From the NCBI RefSeq assembly GCF_029222705.1, contig NZ_JARGZF010000002.1:1116001-1180000 (forward strand): DNA of 64,000 nt, in the 5' to 3' direction. How positions within the stretch are numbered: the first letter of the stretch is position 1; the number at the start of each line of letters is the position of its first letter. Shown here piece after piece: positions 44,049-52,388 of this stretch. Origin of the DNA: Knoellia sp. p5-6-4. Lineage in GTDB: Bacteria > Actinomycetota > Actinomycetes > Actinomycetales > Dermatophilaceae. The position numbers were made by a program, and so were the translations under genes. The notes beneath the pieces are model-generated. The model saw nothing but the letters and a program-made list of their open reading frames with translations. It was not told the DNA's origin and made no database searches.

Positions 44049-45554
44049 ATGACGCAGAACCCTGGCCAGACCGCTGGCACTCCGCAACAGAGCTCGGGGA
44101 TGGACCGCTTCTTCGGGTGGCTCCGAGAGCTCGACCTCCGCCGGGACACCGAGGACAAGTGGCTGGCCGGCGTGTGCTCCGGCATCGCCAACCGCCTCGG
44201 CGTCGACCCCCTCGTCATCCGGGCGGTCCTCGTGGTCCTCATCCTCCTCGGAGGCCTGGGGGTCACGCTCTACCTCATCGCGTGGGCGTTCGTGCCCAAC
44301 GACAAGGAGGAGATCGTGGCGGAGCGCGGCCTGCGCCACGGCGACTTCTGGGGCATCGCGCTCCTCGTGCTGATCGCCCTGTCGCTGGTCGGCGGGTCCG
44401 GGTTCGTCGACGGCAACGGCTGGGGCCTGTGGTGGCTCTGGTGGGTCGCGATCCCGGTCGGCATCGTCATCTGGCTCGTGACCCGCAACCGCGGCGACGA
44501 CGAGGCTCGCCGCCAGCAGGTCGCCCAGTGGGGGCAGCAGGCGGGCCAGTGGGGCCAGCAGGCCGGCGCGCAGGGAGCGGCCTGGGGCGAGAGCGTGGGC
44601 CAGAAGGCCACGGCCTGGGGTCGTGGTGAGGGCGGCGCGCCGGAGGCAGGACAGCAACCGCCCGGGACTGCCCAGCAGCCGCCCGTCGCCGGACAGCGGT
44701 CACCCGGCGCCCCCGGTGCTGCGCAGCTGCCGCCCGGCGCCCCCGGTGCTGCGCAGCTGCCGCCCGGCGCCCCCGGTGCTGCGCAGCTGCCGCCCGGCGC
44801 CCCCGGTGCTGCGCAGCTGCCGCCCGGCGCCGTGGTGCCCGGTGGCCCGGGCAGGTACGCACCTCCTCCCCCACAGCCCCCGCTGCCGCCCCGCCCGCCG
44901 CGACCCCGTCACCGCACCGCCGGCTTCCTCGCCGCCGTGGTCGTGTCGGGCCTGGCGCTGGCCACCTACGGCCTCACCCTGTGGATGCACGCCGAGTATG
45001 CCTGGTCGGGCGACGACCACGTCGTCAGCCTGGCTGCCGCCCTGACCGTCGTCGGCGTCGCTGTCCTGGGCATGGGCCTGGCCGGCTTCCGCTCCGGCCT
45101 GACCGGTGTGCTCGCGGTGCTCCTGGCCATCACCACCTGGTTCGCCTCGATCGTGCCCGGTCTGCAGATCAGCGGCGGCGTGGGCGACCGGGAGTGGCGC
45201 CCGACCGAGGCGTCCTCCTCGCAGGAGTACTCCTTGGGCATCGGGTCCGCGAACCTGCACCTCGGCGACTACCCGACCGACCCGGCCACGCCCGGCGAGA
45301 TCGATGCCAGCGTCGGCGTCGGTGAGCTGCGGATCTACGTGCCCGACGACCTCACGGTCGAGGTCCGCAGCGACGTGAACGTCGGCGAGGTCAAGGAGGC
45401 CGGCGGTTGGGGCCTGGACGAGAACAACCAGTGGTCCCAGGAAGGGCCCGGCGGCCGCACCCTGAGCAGCACCGAGGTCATCGGCAGCGGCCCCACCGAC
45501 CTTGTGGTCAACGCCCACGTCGGTGCCGGCGAGATCATCATCGGCAAGGAGTGA
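44049..45554 (+). CDS. PspC domain / LiaF-like membrane protein
   Basis: A 501-residue protein: PspC domain (about 35-80, KWLAGVCSGIANRLGVDPLVIRAVL), three further hydrophobic spans (about 95-140), a Gln/Gly/Ala-rich cytosolic stretch (WGQQAGQWGQQAG, about 157-175), four perfect copies of PGAPGAAQLP (219-258), a proline-rich run, three more transmembrane helices (about 292-375) and a C-terminal beta-rich LiaF-like domain (about 400-501, SLGIGSANLHLGDYP, ASVGVGELRIYVP). It likely senses or tunes envelope stress with the divergent kinase. ATG 44049; ATG 44040 is possible. Confidence 0.85.
   Translation: MTQNPGQTAGTPQQSSGMDRFFGWLRELDLRRDTEDKWLAGVCSGIANRLGVDPLVIRAVLVVLILLGGLGVTLYLIAWAFVPNDKEEIVAERGLRHGDFWGIALLVLIALSLVGGSGFVDGNGWGLWWLWWVAIPVGIVIWLVTRNRGDDEARRQQVAQWGQQAGQWGQQAGAQGAAWGESVGQKATAWGRGEGGAPEAGQQPPGTAQQPPVAGQRSPGAPGAAQLPPGAPGAAQLPPGAPGAAQLPPGAPGAAQLPPGAVVPGGPGRYAPPPPQPPLPPRPPRPRHRTAGFLAAVVVSGLALATYGLTLWMHAEYAWSGDDHVVSLAAALTVVGVAVLGMGLAGFRSGLTGVLAVLLAITTWFASIVPGLQISGGVGDREWRPTEASSSQEYSLGIGSANLHLGDYPTDPATPGEIDASVGVGELRIYVPDDLTVEVRSDVNVGEVKEAGGWGLDENNQWSQEGPGGRTLSSTEVIGSGPTDLVVNAHVGAGEIIIGKE
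44703..44831 (+). repeat. 30-bp tandem repeat, 4.3 copies, inside the PspC-LiaF gene
   Basis: Four identical 30-bp units (44703, 44733, 44763, 44793) plus nine bases of a fifth. Each encodes PGAPGAAQLP. Identity in third codon positions implies recent slippage or gene conversion, so the number may vary between strains. Confidence 0.95.
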
Positions 45555-45558
45555 CCAG

Positions 45559-45948
45559 ATGAGCGACAACATCCCCGAGCAGGACCGCACGAAGGCCCTG
45601 CCCACCCAGCCCACCCAGCCCGCCGCTGACCGGACCGAGTCCGTGCCCGCCCCCACGGCGGCGAGCGCCACCACCGCGAGCGCCACCGCGACGAGCGCGA
45701 CCGCCGCCCCCCGGGGCGCCGGCCCGTATGCCGCCCCCGAGCCGGAGCCCGTCAAGGGCCCCTACCTCGCCCCGGTCATCCTGGGCCTGGTGTGCCTGCT
45801 CGTGGCGGCCGCAGCCTTCGCCCAGGAGCTGGCGGACTGGAGCATCGACTGGGGCAACGTCGGCCCGTTGGGCATCGTGGCGGCCGGCGCGCTCCTGGTG
45901 GTGCTGGGGGTGCTGGGCCTGCTCTCCTCGCGGCGGCGCAGGCGCTGA
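45559..45948 (+). CDS. Small membrane protein coupled to the PspC-LiaF gene
   Basis: A 129-residue protein with a disordered Thr/Ala/Pro-rich N-terminus (1 to about 65), two transmembrane helices (about 70-88 and 100-121) and an Arg tail RRRRR. AAGGAG lies nine bases before ATG 45559, so it is cotranscribed. No family recognised; topology and position suggest an accessory of the envelope-stress module. Confidence 0.75.
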   Translation: MSDNIPEQDRTKALPTQPTQPAADRTESVPAPTAASATTASATATSATAAPRGAGPYAAPEPEPVKGPYLAPVILGLVCLLVAAAAFAQELADWSIDWGNVGPLGIVAAGALLVVLGVLGLLSSRRRRR

Positions 45949-45967
45949 GCACCCCACGGCAGGCGGC

Positions 45968-45998
45968 AGGGCCCGGGTTCGCCTCGAACCCGGGCCCT
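45968..45998. terminator. Bidirectional terminator
   Basis: Perfect 14-bp stem (45968-45981 / 45985-45998), 3-base loop, ending in CTCGT, between convergent genes. Confidence 0.85.
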
Positions 45999-46012
45999 CG
46001 TCGTGCGTCCGG

Positions 46013-46735
46013 CTACAGCTCGAGCCAGGTCGTCAGGTGCGGCGCGAAGGAGCGGGTCAGCCGGTAGCCGCCCACCTCCTCGCGGCGCACCCAGCGCACC
46101 GCCGCGGTCGAGCCCCCCACGTCGTGCACGACGGGATCGGTGGGCGACGGGCAGTGGGCCGTGAAGATGATGCGCACCGCGTGGAAGTCCTCGAGCCGGC
46201 CGCTGGGCGCACGTCCGACCCAGTGCTGGGTGTGGATGTCGAGCACCACCGGCTCCTCGATCCGCTGGCCGCTCTCCTCCCACACCTCGCGGTGCAGGGC
46301 CTCGAGGGGCGACTCGCCGGGGTCGATGCCACCTCCGGGCAGCGTCCACCGTCCTGCGGCGTTGGTGGCCTCCGAGAGCTGGGTCAGCAGGATCCCGCGG
46401 GCGCTCGTGACCAGGCCGTAGGCGGCGGCCCGCTGGTAGGGGTGCACCTGCTCACCCGGTTCCCGCACGAGCCCCTCGTCGGTGGGCACGGCGGCACGCG
46501 CCCGAGGCGCGTCCTGCGGGGATGCCGGCCGCACGGCATACCGGAGGGTGAGGGCGTGGTCGGGCTCGGAGACGGTGTCGACGCCGCAGATCGACTCGGC
46601 CACCCACCCGTGCTCGAACAGCACCCCCACCGGGTCGGCCCCGTGGGCGAGGCGGAAGGAGACCGCGGCCGCGCCGCGCTCGTCGACCCCCACCACGTGC
46701 AGCGTCGGGGTCGGTGGGTGCCGGCGCCCGCTCAT
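46013..46735 (-). CDS. NUDIX hydrolase
   Basis: A 240-residue protein with a NUDIX domain in its second half. The box GGGIDPGESPLEALHREVWEESGQ (about 138-161) fits GX5EX7REUXEEXGU. The first 90 residues are an unusual N-terminal domain not in the minimal fold. Substrate is some nucleoside diphosphate derivative, unknown. ATG 46735 overlaps the glycosyltransferase stop (ATGA), which may hint at a nucleotide-sugar substrate. Confidence 0.88.
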   Translation of the reverse strand: MSGRRHPPTPTLHVVGVDERGAAAVSFRLAHGADPVGVLFEHGWVAESICGVDTVSEPDHALTLRYAVRPASPQDAPRARAAVPTDEGLVREPGEQVHPYQRAAAYGLVTSARGILLTQLSEATNAAGRWTLPGGGIDPGESPLEALHREVWEESGQRIEEPVVLDIHTQHWVGRAPSGRLEDFHAVRIIFTAHCPSPTDPVVHDVGGSTAAVRWVRREEVGGYRLTRSFAPHLTTWLEL

Positions 46736-47862
46736 CCGCCGGCTCCGGCCCTGGCGTACTCCGCCTCCACCAGGTCGAGCACCGAGGGCCAGGCCTGCGC
46801 CGGCGGCGCGGTGGCGCTGTGACAGGCCATCTCGGTGCGGCGGCGGTCGTCGACCACGAGCATCGCAAGCGCCTCGGCCAGGGCGTCGTCGTCCTCGGCG
46901 AGGATGCCGTGCACCCCGTCCTCCACGAAGTCGGCCACACCGGTGCCGGAGCGGGCCAGGATGGGCAGGCCCGCAGTGCGTGCCTCGAGGGCGGCGATGC
47001 CGAAGGCCTCCAGCCGGGCGGGCGTGAGGTAGAGGTCGGACTCCCAGTAGCGCTGCCGCAGTTCCGTGCGTGAGACCCGCCCGGGCAGCCGCAGCCACGA
47101 TTCCATGTGGCGGGTCCTCGCGAAGTGCTGCAGCCGGGGCAGCTCCGGCCCCTCCCCCATCAGCTCGAGCGTGAACGGGATGTCGGCCGGCACGATCTCG
47201 CGGGCGGCGGCCGCGACCTCGAGCACGGCGATCGGTCGCTTGCGGGCCGCGAGCCGCATCGCCGCGACCACGTGCACGGGAGCCCCGGCGGGCTTGACCC
47301 TCGGGTGGGGCGGCGCCCACAGCCCGACGTCGATCCCGTTGGGCAGCACCTCGACCCTGGGCCGCCCGCCCACGATGCCGTGCACGGAGGCGGCCGTCAC
47401 GGCCGAGACGGCGCTGAGCGCCGCACCACGCCGGTGCCACCGGCGCGCGTGGCCGGTGAGCCGGAACAGCGGCCGCGACCGCTCGACCAGGCAGTGCCAG
47501 GTGATCGCGGTGGGCAGGCCGACCTCGAGGGCGGCGTCGGCCATGTCGGTCGCGAAGGGGCTGACCACGCCCATGTGCACGTGCGCCACGTCGAAGCCCC
47601 CGTCACGCAGCCGCCGGCGCACCTCGGGGGGCGCGAGGGGGTTGACCGGCAGCTCCCACGGCAGCCGCAGGGCCATGCGGTGCACCCGGGTGCCGTCGAT
47701 GGTCTCGATGAAGCCGTGCCGCTCGCCGTGGCTGCCGGGGGTGGCGGTGAACACCTCGACCTCGTGGCCGCGAGCGCGCAGCTGCGCGGCCAGGTCGTGG
47801 ACCTGGACCTCGATCCCGCCCAGCCGGGGCAGGTAACAGTCCGACAGCAGCGCCACCTTCAC
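46732..47862 (-). CDS. Glycosyltransferase family 4
   Basis: A 376-residue GT-B enzyme. N-domain: LPRLGGIEVQVHDLAAQLRARGHEVEVFTA. C-domain: VLPNGIDVGLWAP and the donor motif TPARLEAFGIAALEARTAGLPILARSGTGVADFVEDG (E-x7-E, about 285-300). Resembles PimB/MshA-type retaining transferases using GDP- or UDP-sugars at the cytosolic membrane face. GTG 47862. Divergent from a PIG-L deacetylase, with a shared inverted repeat between. Confidence 0.9.
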   Translation of the reverse strand: MKVALLSDCYLPRLGGIEVQVHDLAAQLRARGHEVEVFTATPGSHGERHGFIETIDGTRVHRMALRLPWELPVNPLAPPEVRRRLRDGGFDVAHVHMGVVSPFATDMADAALEVGLPTAITWHCLVERSRPLFRLTGHARRWHRRGAALSAVSAVTAASVHGIVGGRPRVEVLPNGIDVGLWAPPHPRVKPAGAPVHVVAAMRLAARKRPIAVLEVAAAAREIVPADIPFTLELMGEGPELPRLQHFARTRHMESWLRLPGRVSRTELRQRYWESDLYLTPARLEAFGIAALEARTAGLPILARSGTGVADFVEDGVHGILAEDDDALAEALAMLVVDDRRRTEMACHSATAPPAQAWPSVLDLVEAEYARAGAGG

Positions 47863-47871
47863 GGGCTAGAG

Positions 47872-47895
47872 CCTGCCATGCGACAGGATGGCAGG
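47872..47895. promoter_or_regulatory. Inverted repeat between glycosyltransferase and PIG-L genes
   Basis: CCTGCCAT-N8-ATGGCAGG, a perfect 8-bp inverted repeat in a 35-bp divergent gap. It overlaps the CAGGCT -10-like hexamer (47870-47875, minus) of the glycosyltransferase and the ribosome site of the other gene; probable shared operator. Confidence 0.55.
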
Positions 47896-47897
47896 TG

Positions 47898-48719
47898 ATG
47901 AGCCATACCCTGGTCGCCTTCCACGCCCACCCCGACGACGAGGCCCTCCTGACCTCGGGGACGATGGCGCGTGCCGCCGCGGAGGGGCACCGCGTGGTGC
48001 TGGTCGTGGCCACCGACGGCGACCTGGGCCTGGCGTCGGGTGCGTATGCCGGTGACGGCCTCCTCGGTGAGCGCCGCCTCGGCGAGCTGCGCGCCTCCGC
48101 GCAGCGGCTCGGCGTCGCACGGGTGGAGCACCTCGGGTACGCCGACAGCGGGCTCGGGCCCGAGCTGACCGCCGACCCGCCCGGGCGCGTCCGTTTCGCC
48201 CGCGCCTCCGACGAGGAGGCTGCCGAGCGGCTCGCCGCGATCCTGCGCGAGGAGCGGGCCGACGTGCTGCTCGGCTACGACCGCAACGGCGGCTACGGGC
48301 ACCCCGACCACGTCAAGGTGCACCGCGTGGGCATGCTGGCGGCCGAGCTGGCCGGGACGCCGAGGGTGCTGCAGGCGACGGTGCCGCGCGACACCATCTG
48401 CCGGGCGATCTCACTGGCATCGCGGGTCTACCGGTTCCCCCCGGAGTTCGACCCCACCTCGTTCCAGCGGGCGTTCAGCGCGCGGTCGCAGATCACCCAC
48501 CGCGTCAGCGTGTGGCGGTATGCCGCCGCGAAGCGGGCCTCCATGCGCGCCCACGCCTCCCAGGCGAGCGCGGACGGCGGCGCCGACCGGACACTGGCGG
48601 CGTTCCTGCGCATCCCGCGCCCCCTCTACGACGTGGTGTTCGGGCGCGAGTGGTACGTCGACGCCTCGCGTCCGCCGGGGTCGCCCGTGGCGCGCGACGT
48701 GTTCGAGGGGCTGCCGTGA
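47898..48719 (+). CDS. PIG-L family deacetylase
   Basis: A 273-residue LmbE-like zinc deacetylase. FHAHPDDEALLTSG (residues 8-21, zinc His and Asp, catalytic Asp) and GYGHPDHVKVHR (third ligand) are intact. The family removes acetyl from GlcNAc-inositol, GlcNAc-lipids or similar. The sequence does not carry the usual MshB ends, so mycothiol synthesis is not assured. ATG 47898 chosen; GTG 47895 is adjacent. Overlaps the next gene by 4 bp. Confidence 0.9.
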   Translation: MSHTLVAFHAHPDDEALLTSGTMARAAAEGHRVVLVVATDGDLGLASGAYAGDGLLGERRLGELRASAQRLGVARVEHLGYADSGLGPELTADPPGRVRFARASDEEAAERLAAILREERADVLLGYDRNGGYGHPDHVKVHRVGMLAAELAGTPRVLQATVPRDTICRAISLASRVYRFPPEFDPTSFQRAFSARSQITHRVSVWRYAAAKRASMRAHASQASADGGADRTLAAFLRIPRPLYDVVFGREWYVDASRPPGSPVARDVFEGLP

Positions 48720-49825
48720 GCCGGAGGTCACGCACCCGCCAGGTCGCCCAGGTCGTCCTCGGCCTGGGCCTGGCCGTCAGCCTGCTCGTGTGGGGCCTTC
48801 CCTACTTCGCCAAGACGAGCTGGGCCGACGTCTTCGCCGTGCTGGGCAGCGTCGCGCCGGCGACCGCGGCTGGCCTGCTGGTCCTGGTCGTCCTGGGCCT
48901 GTGGTTCTACACCTTCACGCTCACCGGGTCGCTGCACGGCCTGCGCCACTGGCAGGCGCTCATCGTCAACGTCGCCGGATCGTCCGTGGGCAACCTGCTG
49001 CCGGGGGGTGGCGCCGCCGGCCTCGCGGCGACCTACACGATCTGCCGCTCGTGGGGCTTCTCCCGGCGTGACATCTCCACCTCGGCGATCGTCACCGGCG
49101 TCTGGAACGTCATGGCGCGCATCGCGCTGCCGGTCGTGGCGATCGCCGGGCTCTACTCCGGCGCCGAGGACGTGCCCTCCCCGCTGCGGGACGCCGCCCT
49201 CGCCGCGACTGTGAGCGGCCTGGCCATCCTCGCGGTCTTCGTCTCCATCCTCGTCTCCGAGCGGGCGGCCCTGGTCATCGGCCAGGGCATCGACCGCGCC
49301 ATCAGGCCGTTCACCCGCCGCACGGCCCGCACCATGAGCGTCCGCGACCTCGTCATCGACCTGCGGGCACGGATCAGCGACATCGTGCGCACCGGCTGGC
49401 TCAAGATGACGCTCGGACTCACCGGCTTCTTCGCCGTCTACTTCGTGCTGTTCGTGCTGTGCCTGCGCATCACGGACGTCGACATGTTCTACGGCCAGGT
49501 GTTCGCCGCGTACGCCATCGGGCGGCTGCTCACCGCCGTGGGCGTGACCCCGGGTGGGCTCGGCGTCACCGAGACGGCGACCGCGGCGGCCCTGGTGGCG
49601 TGGGGCGCCGACCCGGCCAATGCGACGGCCGCGGTGGTGCTGTTCTCCGTCTACACGCACCTGATGGAGGTCCCGCTGGGCGCGCTGGGGTGGCTCGCCT
49701 GGTCGGTGAGCCCCAAGACGGCACCGGCGGACGAGCCCGTCCCCGAGGCTGCGCTCCCTACGCCTTCACCAGGCGGCGGACCTGACGCATCCGGGCCTGG
49801 TCGGCCACGGCGTCGTCCTGGCTGA
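48716..49825 (+). CDS. LPG-synthase-TM / UPF0104 family membrane protein
   Basis: A 369-residue protein with about eight transmembrane segments. VNVAGSSVGNLLPGGGAAGLAATYTICRSWG and TAVGVTPGGLGVTETATAAALVAWG are the family's Gly-rich half-helix motifs. The family includes the MprF flippase domain and AglD. With a glycosyltransferase and PIG-L deacetylase beside it, moving a glycolipid across the membrane is plausible. The last 68 bp overlap gatD on the other strand; its C-terminus there is low-complexity. Confidence 0.85.
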   Translation: MSRRSRTRQVAQVVLGLGLAVSLLVWGLPYFAKTSWADVFAVLGSVAPATAAGLLVLVVLGLWFYTFTLTGSLHGLRHWQALIVNVAGSSVGNLLPGGGAAGLAATYTICRSWGFSRRDISTSAIVTGVWNVMARIALPVVAIAGLYSGAEDVPSPLRDAALAATVSGLAILAVFVSILVSERAALVIGQGIDRAIRPFTRRTARTMSVRDLVIDLRARISDIVRTGWLKMTLGLTGFFAVYFVLFVLCLRITDVDMFYGQVFAAYAIGRLLTAVGVTPGGLGVTETATAAALVAWGADPANATAAVVLFSVYTHLMEVPLGALGWLAWSVSPKTAPADEPVPEAALPTPSPGGGPDASGPGRPRRRPG

Positions 49826-50582
49826 CCGGCTCGAACGGCCGGCCGGTCGCCCGTTCGGCGGCCAGCCCGATGAGCGCGTCGGCAAGGGCGGGGTTGGCGG
49901 GCAGGATCGGGCCGTGCAGGTAGGAGCCGATCACGTTGTGCAGGCGGGCACCCTCGGTGCCGTCGCTGCCGTTGTTTCCGAACCCGGCCCGCACCTTTCC
50001 GAAGGCCGCCTGCCCGGCGCCGAGGGTGGTCGAGCCCGAGTGGTTCTCGTAGCCCACGACCTCGCCGAACTCGGTGTCGAGGACGACCGGCCCGATCATC
50101 CGCTTGGCGTTGCCCTGGGTGGTCACGTCGAGGATGCCCAGGCCCGGCAGGCGCTGGCCCTCGACGGTGATGAAGGCGTTGCCGAAAAGCTGGTACATCC
50201 CGCAGATCATCAGCATGGGGATGCCGCCCTCGGCCAGCTCGCGGAGCCGGTCGCCGATGCGCTCGAGGTCGGCCTCGACCCGCACCTGGCCGGAGTCCTG
50301 CCCCCCACCGCCCACCAGCAGGTGGGGCTCGGCCGGGAACTCGGCGCCCGGGTGGTGCTGGTGCACGACCGGGCTGTAGCCGTGGCGTCGGATACGGGCG
50401 GCCAGGCAGCGGGTGTTGCCGAGGTCGCCGTAGATGCTCATCTCGCGCGGGTAGAGGTGCACGAGGTTGATGACGCCCTTGCCCGCGCGGTCGGCGCTGG
50501 GCACCCGGGCCGAGCCCTCGGGCTCGCCGGGGATGGCGACGTCGACCGGTGCCGGGTGGGCGTGGAACACGGAGTCGGTCAC
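49758..50582 (-). CDS. gatD: Lipid II isoglutaminyl synthase, glutaminase subunit
   Basis: A 274-residue class I glutamine amidotransferase-like subunit that frees ammonia for MurT. NLVHLYPREMSIYGDLGN is the family opening; the catalytic Cys127 is in LMICGMYQLFG and His223 in GSYLHGPIL. About 37 residues precede the usual start, so GTG 50582 (4-bp overlap with murT) might be extended; GTG 50462 is an alternative. Amidates D-Glu of lipid II stem peptides. Confidence 0.93.
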   Translation of the reverse strand: MTDSVFHAHPAPVDVAIPGEPEGSARVPSADRAGKGVINLVHLYPREMSIYGDLGNTRCLAARIRRHGYSPVVHQHHPGAEFPAEPHLLVGGGGQDSGQVRVEADLERIGDRLRELAEGGIPMLMICGMYQLFGNAFITVEGQRLPGLGILDVTTQGNAKRMIGPVVLDTEFGEVVGYENHSGSTTLGAGQAAFGKVRAGFGNNGSDGTEGARLHNVIGSYLHGPILPANPALADALIGLAAERATGRPFEPVSQDDAVADQARMRQVRRLVKA

Positions 50583-51907
50583 GAGGCCTCCTCGCCGATG
50601 TCGGGCAGGTCGTAGCGCGCGGCGAGCACCCGGCGCAGGCTCATCATCGCCGTGTAGGTGCAGAAGATGCGCATCGGCTGGTCACGGTGGCCGGCCAGGA
50701 ACGCGTCGAGCGCCTTCTCGAGGTCGGGCTCGATGGCGTCGACCGGCACATCGTCGTACTGGAGCCTCAGGGCCATGTCGTAGGCCCGCACACCGCTGGT
50801 CATCGCGACCCCGCGCTCCCGCAGGCTGTCGAACGAGACGTCGTAGAGCCACGAGACGTCGCGGCCGTCGGCGTAGTTGTCGTTGATGGCGATCATCGTG
50901 CTGACCGGCGTGCTGCCGTAGGTGCCGAGCGCCACCGTGAAGCCGGCCGGGTTCTTGACGAGCACGAGCTCGAGCGGCTGGCCGTCGACCATGACGACCT
51001 CGCCGCGGCCGAACGGCGGCGTCACCGCCCGCAGGGCGGCCTCGGCCTTGGCAGCGTCAAAGCGTGACCCGAGCAGCATCCGGGCGGCGGTCGTGGCGGC
51101 GGTCGCGTTGATCATGGCCGCGAGACCGCGCTGCTGGAGCTCGAGCGGCCCGACGTTCTGGCCGGTCCCGTCGCCGTCCTGCCCGGGCTCGCCGAACAGG
51201 ACCTCGAAGGTGCGCTCGTCGCCCGGTTTGAGCAGGCCGTCGTCCGGACCGGGCTTCGGCGGCACGAAGTCGTCGTCGAAGCGGACGTCCTGCTCCTGGA
51301 TCTCGGGCAGCCGGTCGGCGATCGACGCGTCGACCCCGAAGTACCGGACCGCGACGTCGTCGTCCACCTTGTCGCGGATCCGGGAGATGAAGGAGTCGTC
51401 GATGTTGAGCACGACCCCGGTGGTGGCCTGCTCCGCGAGCGAGGCCAACAGCTGTGCGGTGTGGTCGATCTCGGCGAAGCGGTCGAGCTGGTCACGGGCG
51501 ACGTTGAGCAGCAGCGCGTGCGTCGGCCTGACCGCGGCGGCGAACTTCAGGGCGTGCGCCTCGTCGAGCTCGAGCACCGCCATGTCGGCCTTGAGCCGGC
51601 CACTGACAGGGAGCTCGCCGAGCATCGAGGAGATGACGCCGCGGGTGAAGTTGCTGCCCGTCGGGTTGGTGAAGACGACGAGGCCGTGGGCGCGCAGGAC
51701 GGCCACCAGCATCTTGGTGGTGGTGGTCTTGCCGTTGGTGCCGCTGACGACCACGATGCCCCGCGGCACGTCGGCCAGGGCGTGGGAGAGGAACCCGGGG
51801 TCGACCTTCTCGGCGACCAGGCCCGGCAGCGCCGACCCACCGCCTCGAAGGCGCGAGGCGGCCCGCGCCGCCTTGCCTGCCAGTACCGCCGCCGTCGTCC
51901 TCAGCAC
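50579..51907 (-). CDS. murT: Lipid II isoglutaminyl synthase, Mur-ligase-like subunit
   Basis: A 442-residue Mur ligase homologue. SGTNGKTTTTK is the P-loop; LELDEAHALKF and LLNVARDQLDRF are central-domain motifs; the DUF1727 C-domain has NPAGFTVAL and DNYADGRDVSWLYDV. The Cys4 zinc-ribbon insert of other MurT proteins is absent: the matching stretch (about 195-245) is rich in Asp, Pro and Gly without Cys. GTG 51907 follows TAGGGT by six bases. Operon murT-gatD. Confidence 0.93.
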   Translation of the reverse strand: MLRTTAAVLAGKAARAASRLRGGGSALPGLVAEKVDPGFLSHALADVPRGIVVVSGTNGKTTTTKMLVAVLRAHGLVVFTNPTGSNFTRGVISSMLGELPVSGRLKADMAVLELDEAHALKFAAAVRPTHALLLNVARDQLDRFAEIDHTAQLLASLAEQATTGVVLNIDDSFISRIRDKVDDDVAVRYFGVDASIADRLPEIQEQDVRFDDDFVPPKPGPDDGLLKPGDERTFEVLFGEPGQDGDGTGQNVGPLELQQRGLAAMINATAATTAARMLLGSRFDAAKAEAALRAVTPPFGRGEVVMVDGQPLELVLVKNPAGFTVALGTYGSTPVSTMIAINDNYADGRDVSWLYDVSFDSLRERGVAMTSGVRAYDMALRLQYDDVPVDAIEPDLEKALDAFLAGHRDQPMRIFCTYTAMMSLRRVLAARYDLPDIGEEAS

Positions 51908-51913
51908 GCATCA

Positions 51914-51919
51914 ACCCTA
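51914..51919 (-). promoter_or_regulatory. -10 box (TAGGGT) of murT-gatD
   Basis: TANNNT six bases before GTG 51907. Confidence 0.5.
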
Positions 51920-51980
51920 ATGCGTGGCGCAGGGCCGGGGCCGCGCGGCATACCGGGTCGTCCGCGAGTGGAAGGGTGCC

Positions 51981-52388
51981 ATGACGATCGCGGAGATTCT
52001 CGGCGAGGTGGGTGCACCGGCTCGGTGCACGCCGCGTCTGTCTCCGGCGGTGCGGAGTGGGGCCACTGTCAGGACGAGCCGATGGCGCCGGCGTCGGTCA
52101 TCAAGGTCGCGGCTCGTGTGGAACGACCAGGCGGCTGCGCCGGAGGCCTGCGCCACCCTGCGCCGCACCATGGGTCGGCAACTGGTGCGCACCCGGCTCG
52201 CGTCCGGCTTTGCGAGCAGCGCACGCGTTGCCGCCAAGAGTGGCGCGCTCACGGGGATTGCCCGCAACGAGGTCGGCGTCGTCACGTTGCCGGGCGGTCG
52301 GGCCCATGCAGTCGCCGTCTTCACCCGCTCGCTGCCGGACCAGTCGACGGACGGGCGCGCCGTCGACGCGCTGGAGAAGAGGATCTAG
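51981..52388 (+). pseudogene. Decayed class A beta-lactamase remnant
   Basis: Three family-like pieces sit in shifting frames. Frame of 51981: MTIAEILGEVGAPA. About 52018-52122, in another frame: SVHAASVSGGAEWGH and ASVIKV, the SxxK active-site region. Then, back in the first frame to the stop at 52386: PEACATLRRTMGRQ, RLASGFASSARVAAKSGAL (KTG reads KSG) and RNEVGVVTLPGGRAHAVAVFTRS. From SxxK to KSG there are about 47 codons where an intact enzyme has roughly 160, so the omega-loop and SDN regions are gone. Two frameshifts and a large deletion make it non-functional. Confidence 0.75.

Noticed and set aside
44703-44831. CRISPR-like array
   Set aside because: The 30-bp repeats are directly abutting with no spacers and encode a peptide repeat in frame.
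46732-48719. mshA-mshB mycothiol synthesis pair
   Set aside because: GT4 and PIG-L types are right, but the arrangement and the missing MshB-specific blocks do not support a firm naming.
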